A stretch of DNA of 64,000 bases, from positions 2,356,001 to 2,420,000 of the forward strand of contig NZ_JAHHDS010000003.1 in the NCBI RefSeq assembly GCF_019739195.1. The letters run 5' to 3'. How positions within the stretch are numbered: position 1 is the first letter of the stretch; each line of letters starts with the position of its first letter. The translations under genes were made by a program, and so were the position numbers. The notes under the pieces are model-generated. The model was not told the origin of the DNA. It did not search any database and saw only the letters and a program-made list of their open reading frames with translations. This stretch comes from Microcella sp. (GTDB taxonomy: Bacteria > Actinomycetota > Actinomycetes > Actinomycetales > Microbacteriaceae). Positions 1-8,271 of the stretch are shown here, one piece after another.

Positions 1-226
1 CGGCACGACGGGCCAGAACGGCCTCGCGCAGGCCGAGGCGTTCATCGAGAGCGCGGGGGTCACCGGGCTCGTCGTGACGAAGCTCGACGGCTCGGCCAAG
101 GGCGGCTTCGTGCTGCGCGTGCAGCAGCAGACGGGCATCCCAATCAAGCTCATCGGGCAGGGCGAGGGCATCGGCGACCTGACGGGCTTCACGCCCCACG
201 TCTTCGCAGCGAGCCTGGTGCCCTGA
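1..226 (+). CDS. ftsY: FtsY, C-terminal fragment (SRP receptor GTPase)
   Basis: The frame opens at base 2 and ends at TGA 224-226, giving the last 74 residues; the rest lies before the window. Visible are the TTGQNGL segment, the G4-type motif TKLDGSAKGG and the closing GQGEGIGDLTGF, which matches the FtsY-specific C-terminus rather than Ffh, which continues into an M domain. FtsY receives ribosome-SRP complexes at the cytoplasmic membrane and hydrolyses GTP together with Ffh. Its partner ffh starts at 3441, so the two SRP GTPases are separated here by a copper gene block and a carbonic-anhydrase-like gene. Identification rests on a short fragment but the motifs are clear. Confidence 0.93.
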   Translation, partial: GTTGQNGLAQAEAFIESAGVTGLVVTKLDGSAKGGFVLRVQQQTGIPIKLIGQGEGIGDLTGFTPHVFAASLVP

Positions 227-283
227 CCTACACCGCCGTCGATGCACGACCCGCGTCTGTCAGCTCTCACCCCCGAGGGAGCG

Positions 284-299
284 ATACCCTGAGGGGTAT
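284..299 (+). promoter_or_regulatory. CsoR-type copper operator overlapping a leaderless -10 box
   Basis: ATACCC-TGAG-GGGTAT is a perfect 6-4-6 inverted repeat. It matches the general TACCC/GGGTA pattern of CsoR-family copper-sensor operators (established for the family; no csoR gene lies in the window). TACCCT at 285-290 also fits the -10 hexamer seen before many genes here, 7 bases before the ATG at 298, so a bound repressor would cover the -10 and the transcription start. The downstream genes are copper-related, which supports the reading. Confidence 0.7.
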
Positions 300-882
300 G
301 AACCCCCGGGCCGCGCGACTGCTGCGGGCCACCGCCGTGACTGTCTCGGCTGTCGCTCTCGCGTCGGCTGCGCATATGGCGGCGGGCGGCGCCGCGCCGG
401 GTCTCATCGGCCTCGTCACGGCTATCGTGCTGGGCTCAATGCTCGGCACGGCTCTGCTGTCGAACGGACGCCTCACCCCCTGGCGAACGGCGGCGACCAT
501 CGCGGGAGGCCAGCTCGTCTTCCATACGGTCTTCACGTGGGGTGGCACCGCAATAGTGCCGGTGGATCCTCACCTCCACGCCGCTGTGACCGTGGCATCA
601 GCGGATGCTCTGCACGCGCACGGCGCCGAGACCATGCTTCTCGCCCACGTGGTCGCAGGGCTGCTCGCCCTCGTCGTGCTTCTCGTCGAGCAGCGAGTCG
701 TCGACGGCCTGGTAGCCCTGACCGCGCGCGTGCTGCGCAGGCTGCGTCCGTTCGTGAGCACTCCGGTTCGCGCCGTGCGCGCCGCAGCGCCGCTCGACCG
801 TGACGCGGTGCGCCCCCGCGGGCGTTCGAGTCTTCCGCCGCCGCTACGACGCGGGCCCCCTGCTCTGATCTCGTTCGGCTGA
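298..882 (+). CDS. His-rich polytopic membrane protein of the copper block
   Basis: 194 residues with about four predicted membrane helices (roughly 10-28, 30-53, 64-83 and 110-130) and a basic, Arg/Pro-rich C-terminal tail of about 60 residues. The loop between helices 3 and 4 carries DPHLH and LHAH, and helix 4 has a further His, so metal binding is plausible. I do not recognise the family. The ATG overlaps the last two bases of the copper-type operator at 284-299 and has no convincing Shine-Dalgarno sequence; the TACCCT box seven bases upstream suggests a leaderless mRNA. The next genes are a PCu(A)C chaperone and a DyP peroxidase, so a role in copper uptake, efflux or delivery is inferred. 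A strong hairpin at 912-937 follows. Confidence 0.75.
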   Translation: MNPRAARLLRATAVTVSAVALASAAHMAAGGAAPGLIGLVTAIVLGSMLGTALLSNGRLTPWRTAATIAGGQLVFHTVFTWGGTAIVPVDPHLHAAVTVASADALHAHGAETMLLAHVVAGLLALVVLLVEQRVVDGLVALTARVLRRLRPFVSTPVRAVRAAAPLDRDAVRPRGRSSLPPPLRRGPPALISFG

Positions 883-911
883 TCACGCCGCGGCGTCTGC
901 CGCTCTGCGTT

Positions 912-937
912 GTCGAGGCGCCCTCGCGCGCCTCGAC
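912..937 (+). terminator. Hairpin terminator after the 298-882 gene
   Basis: GTCGAGGCGC (912-921) and GCGCCTCGAC (928-937) form a perfect 10-bp stem with a 6-nt loop. There is no U tract, as is common for actinobacterial terminators. A second weak hairpin (CCCGTG/CACGGG) follows. If it terminates, the PCu(A)C gene at 1029 depends on read-through or its own promoter in the 146-bp gap. Confidence 0.5.
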
Positions 938-1028
938 CTCCCCCGTGTGCCCGCACGGCACGGGAGCCGTCCGCCTGCCCACCGCAGCACGGACCACCTG
1001 ATTGAGCATCTCAGCAAGGAGTAAGTCC

Positions 1029-1595
1029 ATGACCTTCACCACGACCACCAGCACCGCCATCACTCGCCGTACGCGACGCCGCACGAGCGTGGCCGGCGGC
1101 CTCGCCCTCGCAACTGCGCTGGCGCTCACCGCGTGCGCCGGCGCTCCTGTCGATGGCGCCTCCCCCTCCGCCGAGGTCACGTCGACGGCCGCCGAATCGA
1201 TCCAGGTCGTCGACGGCTGGGTCAAAGCCGTCGACGAGGGCATGACCGCCGCCTTCGGTGTGCTCGAGAACGCGGGCGACGCCGACGTCACGCTGATCGC
1301 CGCGAGTGCCGACGTCTCACCCATGATCGAGCTGCACGAGGTCGTCATGAGCGACGGCGTCATGGTCATGCAGCAGAAGCAGGGTGGCATCGTCGTCGCG
1401 GCGGGCAGCCGTCACGAGCTCGCCCCCGGAAACGATCACCTCATGATGATGGGTGTCGCCGAGCCGCTGATGCCCGGCGACGAGGTCGTCATCACGCTCG
1501 AGTTCTCTGACGGCTCGGTTCTCGAGCACGCGTTCACGGTCAAAGAGTTCACGGGCGCCGACGAGCAATACGTGGGCGACACGGAAGACGAGTAG
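1029..1595 (+). CDS. PCu(A)C-family periplasmic-type copper chaperone lipoprotein
   Basis: 188 residues. The ATG at 1029 is preferred because AAGGAG at 1016-1021 lies 7 bases upstream; an in-frame TTG at 1002 would place nine extra residues before the signal peptide. The basic n-region (TRRTRRR) is followed by a hydrophobic stretch and the lipobox L33-T-A-C36, so the mature protein should be anchored outside the membrane through Cys36. The copper motif of the family, H-x10-M then H-x-M, is present (H103, M114, H137, M139, with 22 rather than the usual 21 residues between). The family hands Cu(I) to extracytoplasmic cuproenzymes such as cytochrome oxidase CuA. Four bases separate it from the DyP peroxidase gene, so the two are probably cotranscribed, like ecuC-dtpA of Streptomyces. 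Confidence 0.9.
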   Translation: MTFTTTTSTAITRRTRRRTSVAGGLALATALALTACAGAPVDGASPSAEVTSTAAESIQVVDGWVKAVDEGMTAAFGVLENAGDADVTLIAASADVSPMIELHEVVMSDGVMVMQQKQGGIVVAAGSRHELAPGNDHLMMMGVAEPLMPGDEVVITLEFSDGSVLEHAFTVKEFTGADEQYVGDTEDE

Positions 1596-1599
1596 AGCG

Positions 1600-2856
1600 A
1601 TGCCCGCGCACTCGTCAGCGGCATCCGATGCCGCGACCAGTAACGATGCGGGCGTGAGTCGGCGGCGCCTCCTCCTCGGTGGCGCCGCTGGCCTCGGCGC
1701 TGCCGGGCTGGGAGCCGTCGGGGGCTACGCGCTCGGTCCCGCGCCCGCCCCTGATGCTCCGGTCACACCGCTCGAGACCCCGTCTGAGGTCGGCTCGCTC
1801 ACCATTCCCTTTCACGGTCGGCACCAAGCGGGCATCGAGCTCGAGCCTCAGGCCCACAGCTCGATGATCGCCTTCGATCTGACGCCGAGCGCCGATCGAG
1901 ACGGCATTCGACGGATGCTCCGCCTCATCACGAGCGACGCCGAGCGATTGACGGCGGGGCGACCGGCGCTCGCCGATACCGAGCCCGAGCTGGCCCTCAC
2001 ACCCGCCCGACTCACCGTGACGGTGGCCTTCGGCCCAGATCTCGTCGACCGAGTCGACCCGGTGCAGCGACCTGACTGGCTGGCCCCGCTGCCGGCGTTC
2101 ACGATTGATCAGCTCGAGCCACGTTGGTCGGGCGGCGATCTGCTGCTCGAAGTGGCCGCCGACGACCCGATCACGATCGCTCATGCATCGCGCATGCTCG
2201 TGAAGGACATCCGTCGCTATGCCGCCGTGCGCTGGCGACAAGACGGCTTTCGTCATGCCGCTGGCAGCGTGCCTCACGGCTCGACACAGAGAAACCTGTT
2301 CGGCCAGCTCGATGGCACGGCGAATCCAGCCTTCGCCTCTGAGTCGTTCGCCCGCGTGGTCTGGCGAGAGACCTCGTCGCCGGCATGGCTCAGGGGCGGC
2401 ACCAGCTACGTGATCAGGCGCATCGCCATGAACCTCGACACGTGGGACGAACTCGACCGTGGCAGTCGTGAGCAAGCGGTCGGTCGTCGGCTCGATACGG
2501 GGGCACCGCTCTCGGGCGTGAGCGAGTTCGATGCTCCCGACCTCGCGGCACGCGCTTCGAACGGGCTGCCGGTCATCTCTCCGATCGCCCATGTCGCACG
2601 GGCGCGGTCAGGCGACGGAGCGCCGCAGATCTTTCGCCGCGGCTACAACTACGATCTCACGGCGCAGCAGGGCACTGATGCCGGGTTGATCTTCGGCTCG
2701 CTGCAAGCTGATCCGGTGAGACAGTTCGTGCCGATCCAGCAGCGCCTCGCCGACGTCGACCTGCTCAACATCTGGACGACGCCGATCGGTTCGGCGGTGT
2801 TCGCCGTTCCGCCCGGATGCGCACCGGGTGGCTATCTCGGAGAGACCCTCGTGTAG
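1600..2856 (+). CDS. Tat-exported DyP-type heme peroxidase (EfeB/DtpA-like)
   Basis: 418 residues. The N-terminus carries a twin-arginine signal (SRRRLLLGGAAG, residues 20-31) followed by a hydrophobic Gly/Ala stretch, so folded, heme-loaded export is expected. The DyP signature GxxDG is GQLDG at 235-239, the probable proximal heme ligand is H331 in ISPIAHVARA, and the distal Arg segment is IFRRGYNYD. Family members oxidise dyes, lignin-like compounds or porphyrin substrates with H2O2; Streptomyces DtpA acts with a PCu(A)C protein and Sco in copper supply to the oxidase GlxA. The same pairing here suggests a DtpA-like role, but no Sco or GlxA is visible. An EfeB iron role is less likely because no efeU/efeO lies nearby. 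Confidence 0.88.
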   Translation: MPAHSSAASDAATSNDAGVSRRRLLLGGAAGLGAAGLGAVGGYALGPAPAPDAPVTPLETPSEVGSLTIPFHGRHQAGIELEPQAHSSMIAFDLTPSADRDGIRRMLRLITSDAERLTAGRPALADTEPELALTPARLTVTVAFGPDLVDRVDPVQRPDWLAPLPAFTIDQLEPRWSGGDLLLEVAADDPITIAHASRMLVKDIRRYAAVRWRQDGFRHAAGSVPHGSTQRNLFGQLDGTANPAFASESFARVVWRETSSPAWLRGGTSYVIRRIAMNLDTWDELDRGSREQAVGRRLDTGAPLSGVSEFDAPDLAARASNGLPVISPIAHVARARSGDGAPQIFRRGYNYDLTAQQGTDAGLIFGSLQADPVRQFVPIQQRLADVDLLNIWTTPIGSAVFAVPPGCAPGGYLGETLV

Positions 2857-2862
2857 CTCGGC

Positions 2863-3378
2863 TCAGTTGGCGTCGAGGGCCGCGTGCTCGGCCGAGAGCA
2901 TCAGGTACGTCTCGGCATTGCGACGGATGCCCTCCACTTCGTCGTCTGTCAACTCGCGCCGCACCTTCGCGGGCACGCCGGCCACGAGCGACCGGGGCGG
3001 CACGATGGTGCCTTCGAGCACGACCGCGCCCGCGGCCACGAGTGACTCGCGCCCAATCACAGCCCCGTTGAGCACCGTCGCGCTCATGCCGATGAGGCAG
3101 TCGTCGTCGATGACGCAGCCGTGCAGCATCGCGGCGTGGCCGACGCTCACACCGCGACCGACGATGGTCGGCTTGCCGGGGTCGCCGTGCACGGTCACGT
3201 TGTCTTGCAGGTTTGAGCCTTCGCCGAGCTCGATGAGGTCGCGGTCGCCGCGCAGCACGGCCCCGTAGAACACCGAGGCGCGCGGGTGAATGCGCACCTG
3301 CCCGATGAGCGTGGCGTTGGGTGCGACCCAGGCAGCAGCATCCACGTGGGGTTCGTGACCGAAGATCGCGCGTCGCAT
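2863..3378 (-). CDS. Gamma-carbonic-anhydrase-like hexapeptide-repeat protein
   Basis: 171 residues built mainly of left-handed beta-helix hexapeptide repeats (for example IVGRGVSVGH, LIGMSATVLN, LVAAGAVVLE). The metal-ligand histidines of gamma-class enzymes are present in VTVHGD and VGHAAMLHG, and the QDN preceding them matches the family. Members form trimers that bind Zn or Fe/Co; many bacterial ones (YrdA/PaaY/CaiE group) have weak or unknown activity, so carbonic anhydrase activity is inferred only. The ATG at 3378 has GAGGAGGAA close upstream. It converges with the DyP gene (6-bp gap) and diverges from ffh. Confidence 0.82.
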   Translation of the reverse strand: MRRAIFGHEPHVDAAAWVAPNATLIGQVRIHPRASVFYGAVLRGDRDLIELGEGSNLQDNVTVHGDPGKPTIVGRGVSVGHAAMLHGCVIDDDCLIGMSATVLNGAVIGRESLVAAGAVVLEGTIVPPRSLVAGVPAKVRRELTDDEVEGIRRNAETYLMLSAEHAALDAN

Positions 3379-3440
3379 GGTTCCTCCTCGAAGCCGGTGC
3401 GCCCAGTCAATCAGACCGCCCCGCCTAGAATGGGGCCACT

Positions 3441-5033
3441 ATGGCGACGTTCGGCACTCTCTCTGATCGGCTTACCGCGACCTTCAGCGCTCTGCGCACG
3501 AAGGGCAAGCTCAGCCCCGCCGATGTCGACGGCACGGTGCGCGAGATCCGCCGCGCGCTGCTCGACGCCGACGTCGCCCTGCCGGTCGTCAAAGACTTCA
3601 CCGCCGCGGTGCGCGAGCGGGCCCTCGGCGACGAGGTCAACAAGGCGCTCAACCCGGCGCAGCAGGTCGTGCAGATCGTCAACGACGAGCTCATCGCCAT
3701 TCTGGGCGGGCAGCAGCGCCGGCTCGAGTTCGCGAAGAGCCCGCCGACGGTCATCATGCTCGCGGGCCTGCAGGGTGCCGGAAAGACGACTCTCGCGGGC
3801 AAGCTGGCGAAGTGGCTGAAGGCGGATGGCCACACTCCGCTGCTCGTGGCCGCCGACCTGCAGCGCCCCAACGCCGTGCAGCAGCTGCAGGTCGTGGCTG
3901 AGCAGGCCGGGGTCGCGGTGTTCGCGCCCGAGCCGGGCAACGGCGTGGGCAACCCCGTGAAGGTCGCCAAAGACGCGATCAAGCATGCCCGTGATCGGCA
4001 GCACGACGTGGTGATTGTCGACACCGCCGGCCGTCTCGGTGTCGATGCCGAGCTCATGAAGCAGGCTGCCGATATCCGCAAGGCCGTCGACCCCGACGAG
4101 GTGTTGTTCGTCATCGACGCGATGATCGGTCAAGACGCCGTGTCGACCGCCAAGGCCTTCCAAGAGGGCGTCGACTTTACGGGCGTCGTGCTCTCGAAGC
4201 TCGACGGCGACGCGCGCGGTGGTGCCGCGCTCAGCGTTGCGAGCATTACGGGGCGCCCCATCATGTTCGCGTCGACCGGCGAGGGCCTCGACGACTTCGA
4301 GCCCTTTCACCCCGACCGCATGGCGAGCCGCATACTCGATCTTGGCGACATTCTCACGCTCATCGAGCAGGCGCAGAAGTCGTTCACTGAAGAAGAAGCG
4401 CGCGCGACCGCCGAGAAGTTCGCGAGCGACAGCTTCACCCTCGAAGACTTTCTCGCGCAGATGCAGCAGCTCAAGAACATGGGCTCGATCAAGGGCATGC
4501 TCGGCATGCTGCCGGGCGCGCGGGGCATGCGCGAGCAGCTCGACAACTTCGATGAGCGCGAGCTCGTGCGCACCGAGGCGATCATCCAGTCGATGACGGT
4601 CGCCGAGCGCCGCGTGCCGAAGCTGCTCAATGGCTCGCGCCGACTGCGCATCGCGAAGGGATCGGGCACCACGGTAACCGAGGTCAACGCCCTCGTCACG
4701 CGCTTCGAGCAGGCCGCCAAGATGATGAAGACCATGGCCAAGGGCGGCATGCCGCAGATTCCGGGCATGGGCCCGATGCCCGGCATGGGCGGAGGCGGGG
4801 GAGCCGCGTCGGCCCGCAAGGCCGCGGCCAAGAAGAAGGGCAAGGGCGCCTCGAAGTCGGGCAACCCGGCGAAGCGCGCGGCAGAGGAAGCCGCTCGCGC
4901 GCAAGGTGTGCGTCCGGCGGCATCGGGCGCATCCGGTAGCGGTTTCGGGCTCGGTGGGGGAGCGTCTCCGGCCGGCGACAAGCAGCCGACCGCCGAAGAG
5001 CTCGAAGCCCTGCAGAAGTTCCTCGGTCGCTGA
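3441..5033 (+). CDS. ffh: Signal recognition particle GTPase Ffh
   Basis: 530 residues. N domain about 1-90, G domain with P-loop GLQGAGKTT (109-117), DTAGRL (194-199) and KLDGDARGG (from 253), then a Met-rich M domain to about residue 430 that binds SRP RNA and signal peptides. The C-terminus is a Gly/Met-rich stretch followed by a Lys/Ala-rich and Gly/Ser-rich tail, longer than in E. coli (453 residues) but usual in actinobacteria. Ffh binds signal sequences on ribosomes and delivers them to FtsY. TAGAAT at 3426-3431 ends nine bases before the ATG and no Shine-Dalgarno sequence is seen, so the mRNA probably starts at or just before the start codon. Confidence 0.97.
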   Translation: MATFGTLSDRLTATFSALRTKGKLSPADVDGTVREIRRALLDADVALPVVKDFTAAVRERALGDEVNKALNPAQQVVQIVNDELIAILGGQQRRLEFAKSPPTVIMLAGLQGAGKTTLAGKLAKWLKADGHTPLLVAADLQRPNAVQQLQVVAEQAGVAVFAPEPGNGVGNPVKVAKDAIKHARDRQHDVVIVDTAGRLGVDAELMKQAADIRKAVDPDEVLFVIDAMIGQDAVSTAKAFQEGVDFTGVVLSKLDGDARGGAALSVASITGRPIMFASTGEGLDDFEPFHPDRMASRILDLGDILTLIEQAQKSFTEEEARATAEKFASDSFTLEDFLAQMQQLKNMGSIKGMLGMLPGARGMREQLDNFDERELVRTEAIIQSMTVAERRVPKLLNGSRRLRIAKGSGTTVTEVNALVTRFEQAAKMMKTMAKGGMPQIPGMGPMPGMGGGGGAASARKAAAKKKGKGASKSGNPAKRAAEEAARAQGVRPAASGASGSGFGLGGGASPAGDKQPTAEELEALQKFLGR

Positions 5034-5071
5034 GCCTGCTGTCGCACGGTGTGCGGCCGTATGGTGAGCCC

Positions 5072-6463
5072 ATGAGCTCGCCCGACGCCGTGCCCGCCTT
5101 GACCCAGACCGCCGTCGAGACCGCCGCCGCCGTGCGGGCCGGCACGACGACCGCGGTCGCCGAGACCCGGGCAGCGCTCGCCCGCATCGAGGCTCTCGAC
5201 CCTGCACTCGGGGCGTTCCAACTGGTCCGGGCCGAGAAAGCGCTCGCCGAGGCTGCTGCGGTGGATGCCCGGGTTGCCGCGGGCGAGCACCTCGCGCTCG
5301 CGGGCGTGCCGATCGCCATCAAAGACAACATTCCCGTCGCCGGCGAGCCCATGCGCGAGGGCAGTGCGGCCACGAGCGCTGAGCCGCGACCGGCCGACCA
5401 CGAGGTGGTCGCACGCCTGCGCACCGCGGGCGCCGTGGTCGTCGGCCTCACGCGCGTGCCCGAGCTGTGCGTCTTCGGCACGACCGACTCGGTCTACGGC
5501 ACGACCCGCAACCCGCACAACCCCGAGCGCACCTCGGGCGGCTCGTCAGGCGGCTCGGCCGCCGCGGTCGCGAGCGGCATGGTCGCGGTCGCGCATGCCG
5601 CCGACGGCATGGGGTCGATCCGCATCCCCGCCGCCAACTGCGGCCTCGTGGGACTGAAGCCTGGCTCGGGGCTCGTGCCCGCCTGCATGGGCGCGCACAG
5701 CTGGTTCGGCATGAGCGAGAACGGCCCGCTGGCGACCACCGTGGCGGATGCTGCGCTCGTGCTCTCGGTCATGGCAGGCCGCCCCGAGCTCGCCGAGGTG
5801 CGCATGCCCGAACGTGTGCTGCGCGTCGGACTCGCGACGGGCATCCCGACCCCTCTCGCGACGCTCGATCCGCAGTGGAAGGCCGCCGCCGATCGCGCTG
5901 CCGACACACTGCGGGCCGCTGGCCACGAGGTTGTCGAGCTGCGTATTCCCTACCCGGCTGACCCTCTGCCCGTGCTCGCGCGCTGGTTCGCTGGCGCGGC
6001 CGACGATGCTGCGCACGAAGGCCTCGCCGATCGTGACCTCGAGCCGCGCGTGCGCGCTCACGTGCGGGCGGGGCGACGGCTGCGGCGAGTCGGCGCTCTG
6101 CGGCCCGGTCCGGTCGAGAAGTTGCGCGCGCGCGTCGAGGCCGCGACGGCCGACGTCGATGTGATCCTCACCCCCGGGCTCGCCCAAGCCGGGCCGCTCG
6201 CCGAGGGCTGGCACCGTCGCGGCTGGGTCGCGAACCTTCGCGCCAACATCGGCTATGCGCCCTACGCGGCACTGTGGAACCTGCTCGGGTGGCCGGCCGC
6301 CGTGGTACCTGCCGGGTGGCACGATGGCGCGCGGGTGCCGCTCGCCGTGCAGCTCGTGGCGAATCCCACCGCCAATGGAGCCGGTGAAGCGCTGCTGCTG
6401 AGCGTCGCCGCGCAGCTCGAGGCGGCCGCGCCCTGGCGGCGCACGGCCGCCGACGTAGGCTGA
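5072..6463 (+). CDS. Amidase-signature family hydrolase
   Basis: 463 residues. The Ser-cisSer-Lys triad of the amidase signature family is visible: Lys in AIKDN, the glycine/serine run [11 protein letters not shown], and the nucleophile Ser in MGSIRIPA. The family hydrolyses amides (GatA, indoleacetamide, nicotinamide and aryl-acylamide hydrolases); the substrate here cannot be read. It is not GatA, which starts at 63727 next to gatC. I place the start at ATG 5072 rather than the in-frame codon at 5051, because TATGGT at 5060-5065 ends six bases before it, the leaderless pattern of this genome. The next gene starts 6 bases after the stop, also with its own -10-like box. Confidence 0.85.
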   Translation: MSSPDAVPALTQTAVETAAAVRAGTTTAVAETRAALARIEALDPALGAFQLVRAEKALAEAAAVDARVAAGEHLALAGVPIAIKDNIPVAGEPMREGSAATSAEPRPADHEVVARLRTAGAVVVGLTRVPELCVFGTTDSVYGTTRNPHNPERTSGGSSGGSAAAVASGMVAVAHAADGMGSIRIPAANCGLVGLKPGSGLVPACMGAHSWFGMSENGPLATTVADAALVLSVMAGRPELAEVRMPERVLRVGLATGIPTPLATLDPQWKAAADRAADTLRAAGHEVVELRIPYPADPLPVLARWFAGAADDAAHEGLADRDLEPRVRAHVRAGRRLRRVGALRPGPVEKLRARVEAATADVDVILTPGLAQAGPLAEGWHRRGWVANLRANIGYAPYAALWNLLGWPAAVVPAGWHDGARVPLAVQLVANPTANGAGEALLLSVAAQLEAAAPWRRTAADVG

Positions 6464-6468
6464 GAGGC

Positions 6469-7260
6469 ATGACGACTCGACCCGTGCGCCTCGGTGTGCA
6501 GCTGCGGCCCCAGCACAGCCCCTACGACCGCATCCGGCACGCGGCTGGTGAGCTCGATGCTCTCGGCGTCGACGTGATCTTCAACTGGGATCACTTCTTT
6601 CCGCTCTACGGCGAGCCCGATGGCCTGCACTTCGAGTCGTGGACCATGCTCGCCGCGATTGCCGAGCAGACCACGCACGCCGAGCTCGCCGCTCTCGTCA
6701 ACTGCAACAGCTACCGCAACCCGAACCTGCAGGCCGACATGGCCCGCACGATCGACCACATCAGCGCAAAGGGCGGTACGGGCCGGTTCGTCTTCGGCAC
6801 GGGGTCGGGCTGGTTCGAGCGCGACTACGTCGAGTACGGCTACGAGTTCGGCACCGTTGGCAGCAGGCTCAACGACCTGGCTCGCGACCTGCCGATCATC
6901 CGCTCGCGCTGGGACGAGCTGAACCCCGCGCCGACCCGCCGCATCCCCATCCTCATCGGTGGCGGCGGCGAGAAGAAGACGCTGCGCATCGTCGCCGAGC
7001 ACGCCGACATCTGGCACTCGTTTGCCGACGTGCCTACGCTGCACCGCAAGCTCGGCATCCTCGCCGAGCATGGCGAGGCGGTGGGCCGCAACGTGAGCGA
7101 GATCGAGGTCTCGGTCGAGCTGCGCGACCGCACGATGCAGCAGGCCGACGAGCTGCACGAGGCCGGCGCGACCCTCTTCACCCTCGGCCTCGACGGCCCC
7201 GAGTTCGACATGGGCGTCGTGCGCGAGTGGCTCGCGTGGCGCGATCGCGCCAACGGCTGA
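6469..7260 (+). CDS. LLM-class (luciferase-like) F420/flavin-dependent oxidoreductase
   Basis: 263 residues with a luciferase-like TIM-barrel pattern: GVQLRPQHSP at the N-terminus, IFNWDHFFPLYG, GRFVFGTGSGWFERDYVEYG and IPILIGGGGEKKTLRIVAEHAD. These are typical of actinobacterial LLM-family oxidoreductases, usually F420-dependent; the cofactor and substrate cannot be decided from sequence. TAGGCT at 6456-6461 ends seven bases before the ATG, suggesting a leaderless mRNA; the GAGAGG at 6462-6467 is too close to act as a ribosome site. It follows the amidase by 6 bp and precedes the rpsP leader. Confidence 0.82.
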   Translation: MTTRPVRLGVQLRPQHSPYDRIRHAAGELDALGVDVIFNWDHFFPLYGEPDGLHFESWTMLAAIAEQTTHAELAALVNCNSYRNPNLQADMARTIDHISAKGGTGRFVFGTGSGWFERDYVEYGYEFGTVGSRLNDLARDLPIIRSRWDELNPAPTRRIPILIGGGGEKKTLRIVAEHADIWHSFADVPTLHRKLGILAEHGEAVGRNVSEIEVSVELRDRTMQQADELHEAGATLFTLGLDGPEFDMGVVREWLAWRDRANG

Positions 7261-7447
7261 GACCCGGAAGGGCCTCCCGAGGCGGCCCCGGCGGCACGGC
7301 CCGCGAAAGTCTGCCAGAATAGGCGGTCGAGAGCTTGCGCGCCCGACCCTCTAATCAGGCGTTGCCAGCATCCCTCACGAGCTTTCGCGCCGAGTGTGCC
7401 CCACGCAACCGGCTGCGACTCACTTCCTTCACACATTTCGGAGAAAC
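7261..7447 (+). promoter_or_regulatory. rpsP upstream region with probable promoter and long leader
   Basis: 187 bp without a gene. CAGAAT at 7315-7320 resembles the -10 boxes of this window and would give a leader of about 120 nt. A 13-bp near-direct repeat, GAGCTTgCGCGCC (7331-7343) and GAGCTTtCGCGCC (7379-7391), lies in that leader. GGAG at 7440-7443 is the ribosome site for the GTG at 7448. Leader-mediated control of the ribosomal protein operon is possible but not shown. Confidence 0.4.
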
Positions 7448-8026
7448 GTGGCTGTCAAGATTCGTCTCAAGCGCATGGGCAAGATCCGTGCACCGTACTA
7501 CCGCATCGTCGTCGCCGACTCGCGTACCAAGCGCGATGGTCGTGTCATCGAGGAGATCGGCAAGTACCACCCCACCGAAGAGCCCTCGTTCATCGAGGTC
7601 GACTCGGCTCGCGCGCAGTACTGGCTCGGCGTCGGCGCACAGCCGAGCCCGCAGGTGCTCGCCATTCTCAAGCTCACGGGCGACTGGGGCCAGTTCAAGG
7701 GCGACAAGAACGCCGTGAGCACGGTGCGCACCGCCGAGCCCAAGGCCGCTTTCGTCATGGACGAGAAGAAGAAGCCGGTGCTCAAGCCCAAGGCCGAGAA
7801 GCCCGCCGAGGCCGAGAAGGCCCCCGCCGCTGAAGCGCCTGCCGCCGAGGCGCCTGCTGAGGATGCTCCCGCCGAGGCCCCCGTCGAGGCTGCTGCCGAG
7901 GCTCCGGCCGACGAGGCACCCGCTGCCGAGGCTCCGGCCGACGAGGCACCCGCTGCCGAGGCTGCTGCCGATGAGGCACCCGCTGCTGACGAGGCTGCTG
8001 ACGACACCGAGGCCGAGAAGGCCTGA
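7448..8026 (+). CDS. rpsP: 30S ribosomal protein S16 with long acidic tail
   Basis: 192 residues, started at GTG 7448 ([22 protein letters not shown]), the invariant S16 N-terminus; the upstream in-frame extension has no family support. Residues 1 to about 90 form the S16 core that binds 16S rRNA in the 30S body. From about residue 100 the protein is a low-complexity Ala/Glu/Pro/Asp tail with a 10-residue unit [10 protein letters not shown] at 151-160 and 161-170 and a variant at 171-180, encoded by a 30-bp DNA repeat. E. coli S16 is only 82 residues; tails are known in actinobacteria but this one is long. First gene of rpsP-khpA-rimM-trmD. Confidence 0.97.
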   Translation: MAVKIRLKRMGKIRAPYYRIVVADSRTKRDGRVIEEIGKYHPTEEPSFIEVDSARAQYWLGVGAQPSPQVLAILKLTGDWGQFKGDKNAVSTVRTAEPKAAFVMDEKKKPVLKPKAEKPAEAEKAPAAEAPAAEAPAEDAPAEAPVEAAAEAPADEAPAAEAPADEAPAAEAAADEAPAADEAADDTEAEKA

Positions 8027-8031
8027 CGACA

Positions 8032-8271
8032 GTGCTCGCTGACACGCTCGAACATCTCGTCAAGGGAATCGTCGATCACCCTGACGATGTCGTCGTCGTC
8101 GCGCAGAGCTCTGCTCGCGGCGAGGTCCTCGAGGTGCGCGTGCACCCCGAGGACCTCGGCCGCGTGATCGGCCGTGGCGGGCGCACTGCCAAGGCCCTTC
8201 GCACGGTCATCTCGTCGCTCGCCGATGGTAAGCGCGTGCGCGTCGACGTCGTCGACACTGACCAACTGTGA
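8032..8271 (+). CDS. khpA: KhpA-type KH-domain RNA-binding protein
   Basis: 79 residues forming one KH domain with the GxxG loop in VIGRGGRTAKALR, typical of the small KhpA (YlqC) family. These proteins bind RNA and, in Firmicutes, partner KhpB/EloR in cell elongation and division control; the actinobacterial role is less clear. The conserved position between rpsP and rimM supports the call. GTG start at 8032, five bases after the rpsP stop; its TGA overlaps the rimM start GTG (8268), suggesting translational coupling. Confidence 0.92.
   Translation: MLADTLEHLVKGIVDHPDDVVVVAQSSARGEVLEVRVHPEDLGRVIGRGGRTAKALRTVISSLADGKRVRVDVVDTDQL

Noticed and set aside
3411-5207. Long open minus-strand frame opposite ffh
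   Set aside because: ffh on the plus strand carries complete SRP GTPase motifs; the opposite frame is low-complexity Arg/His/Leu sequence.
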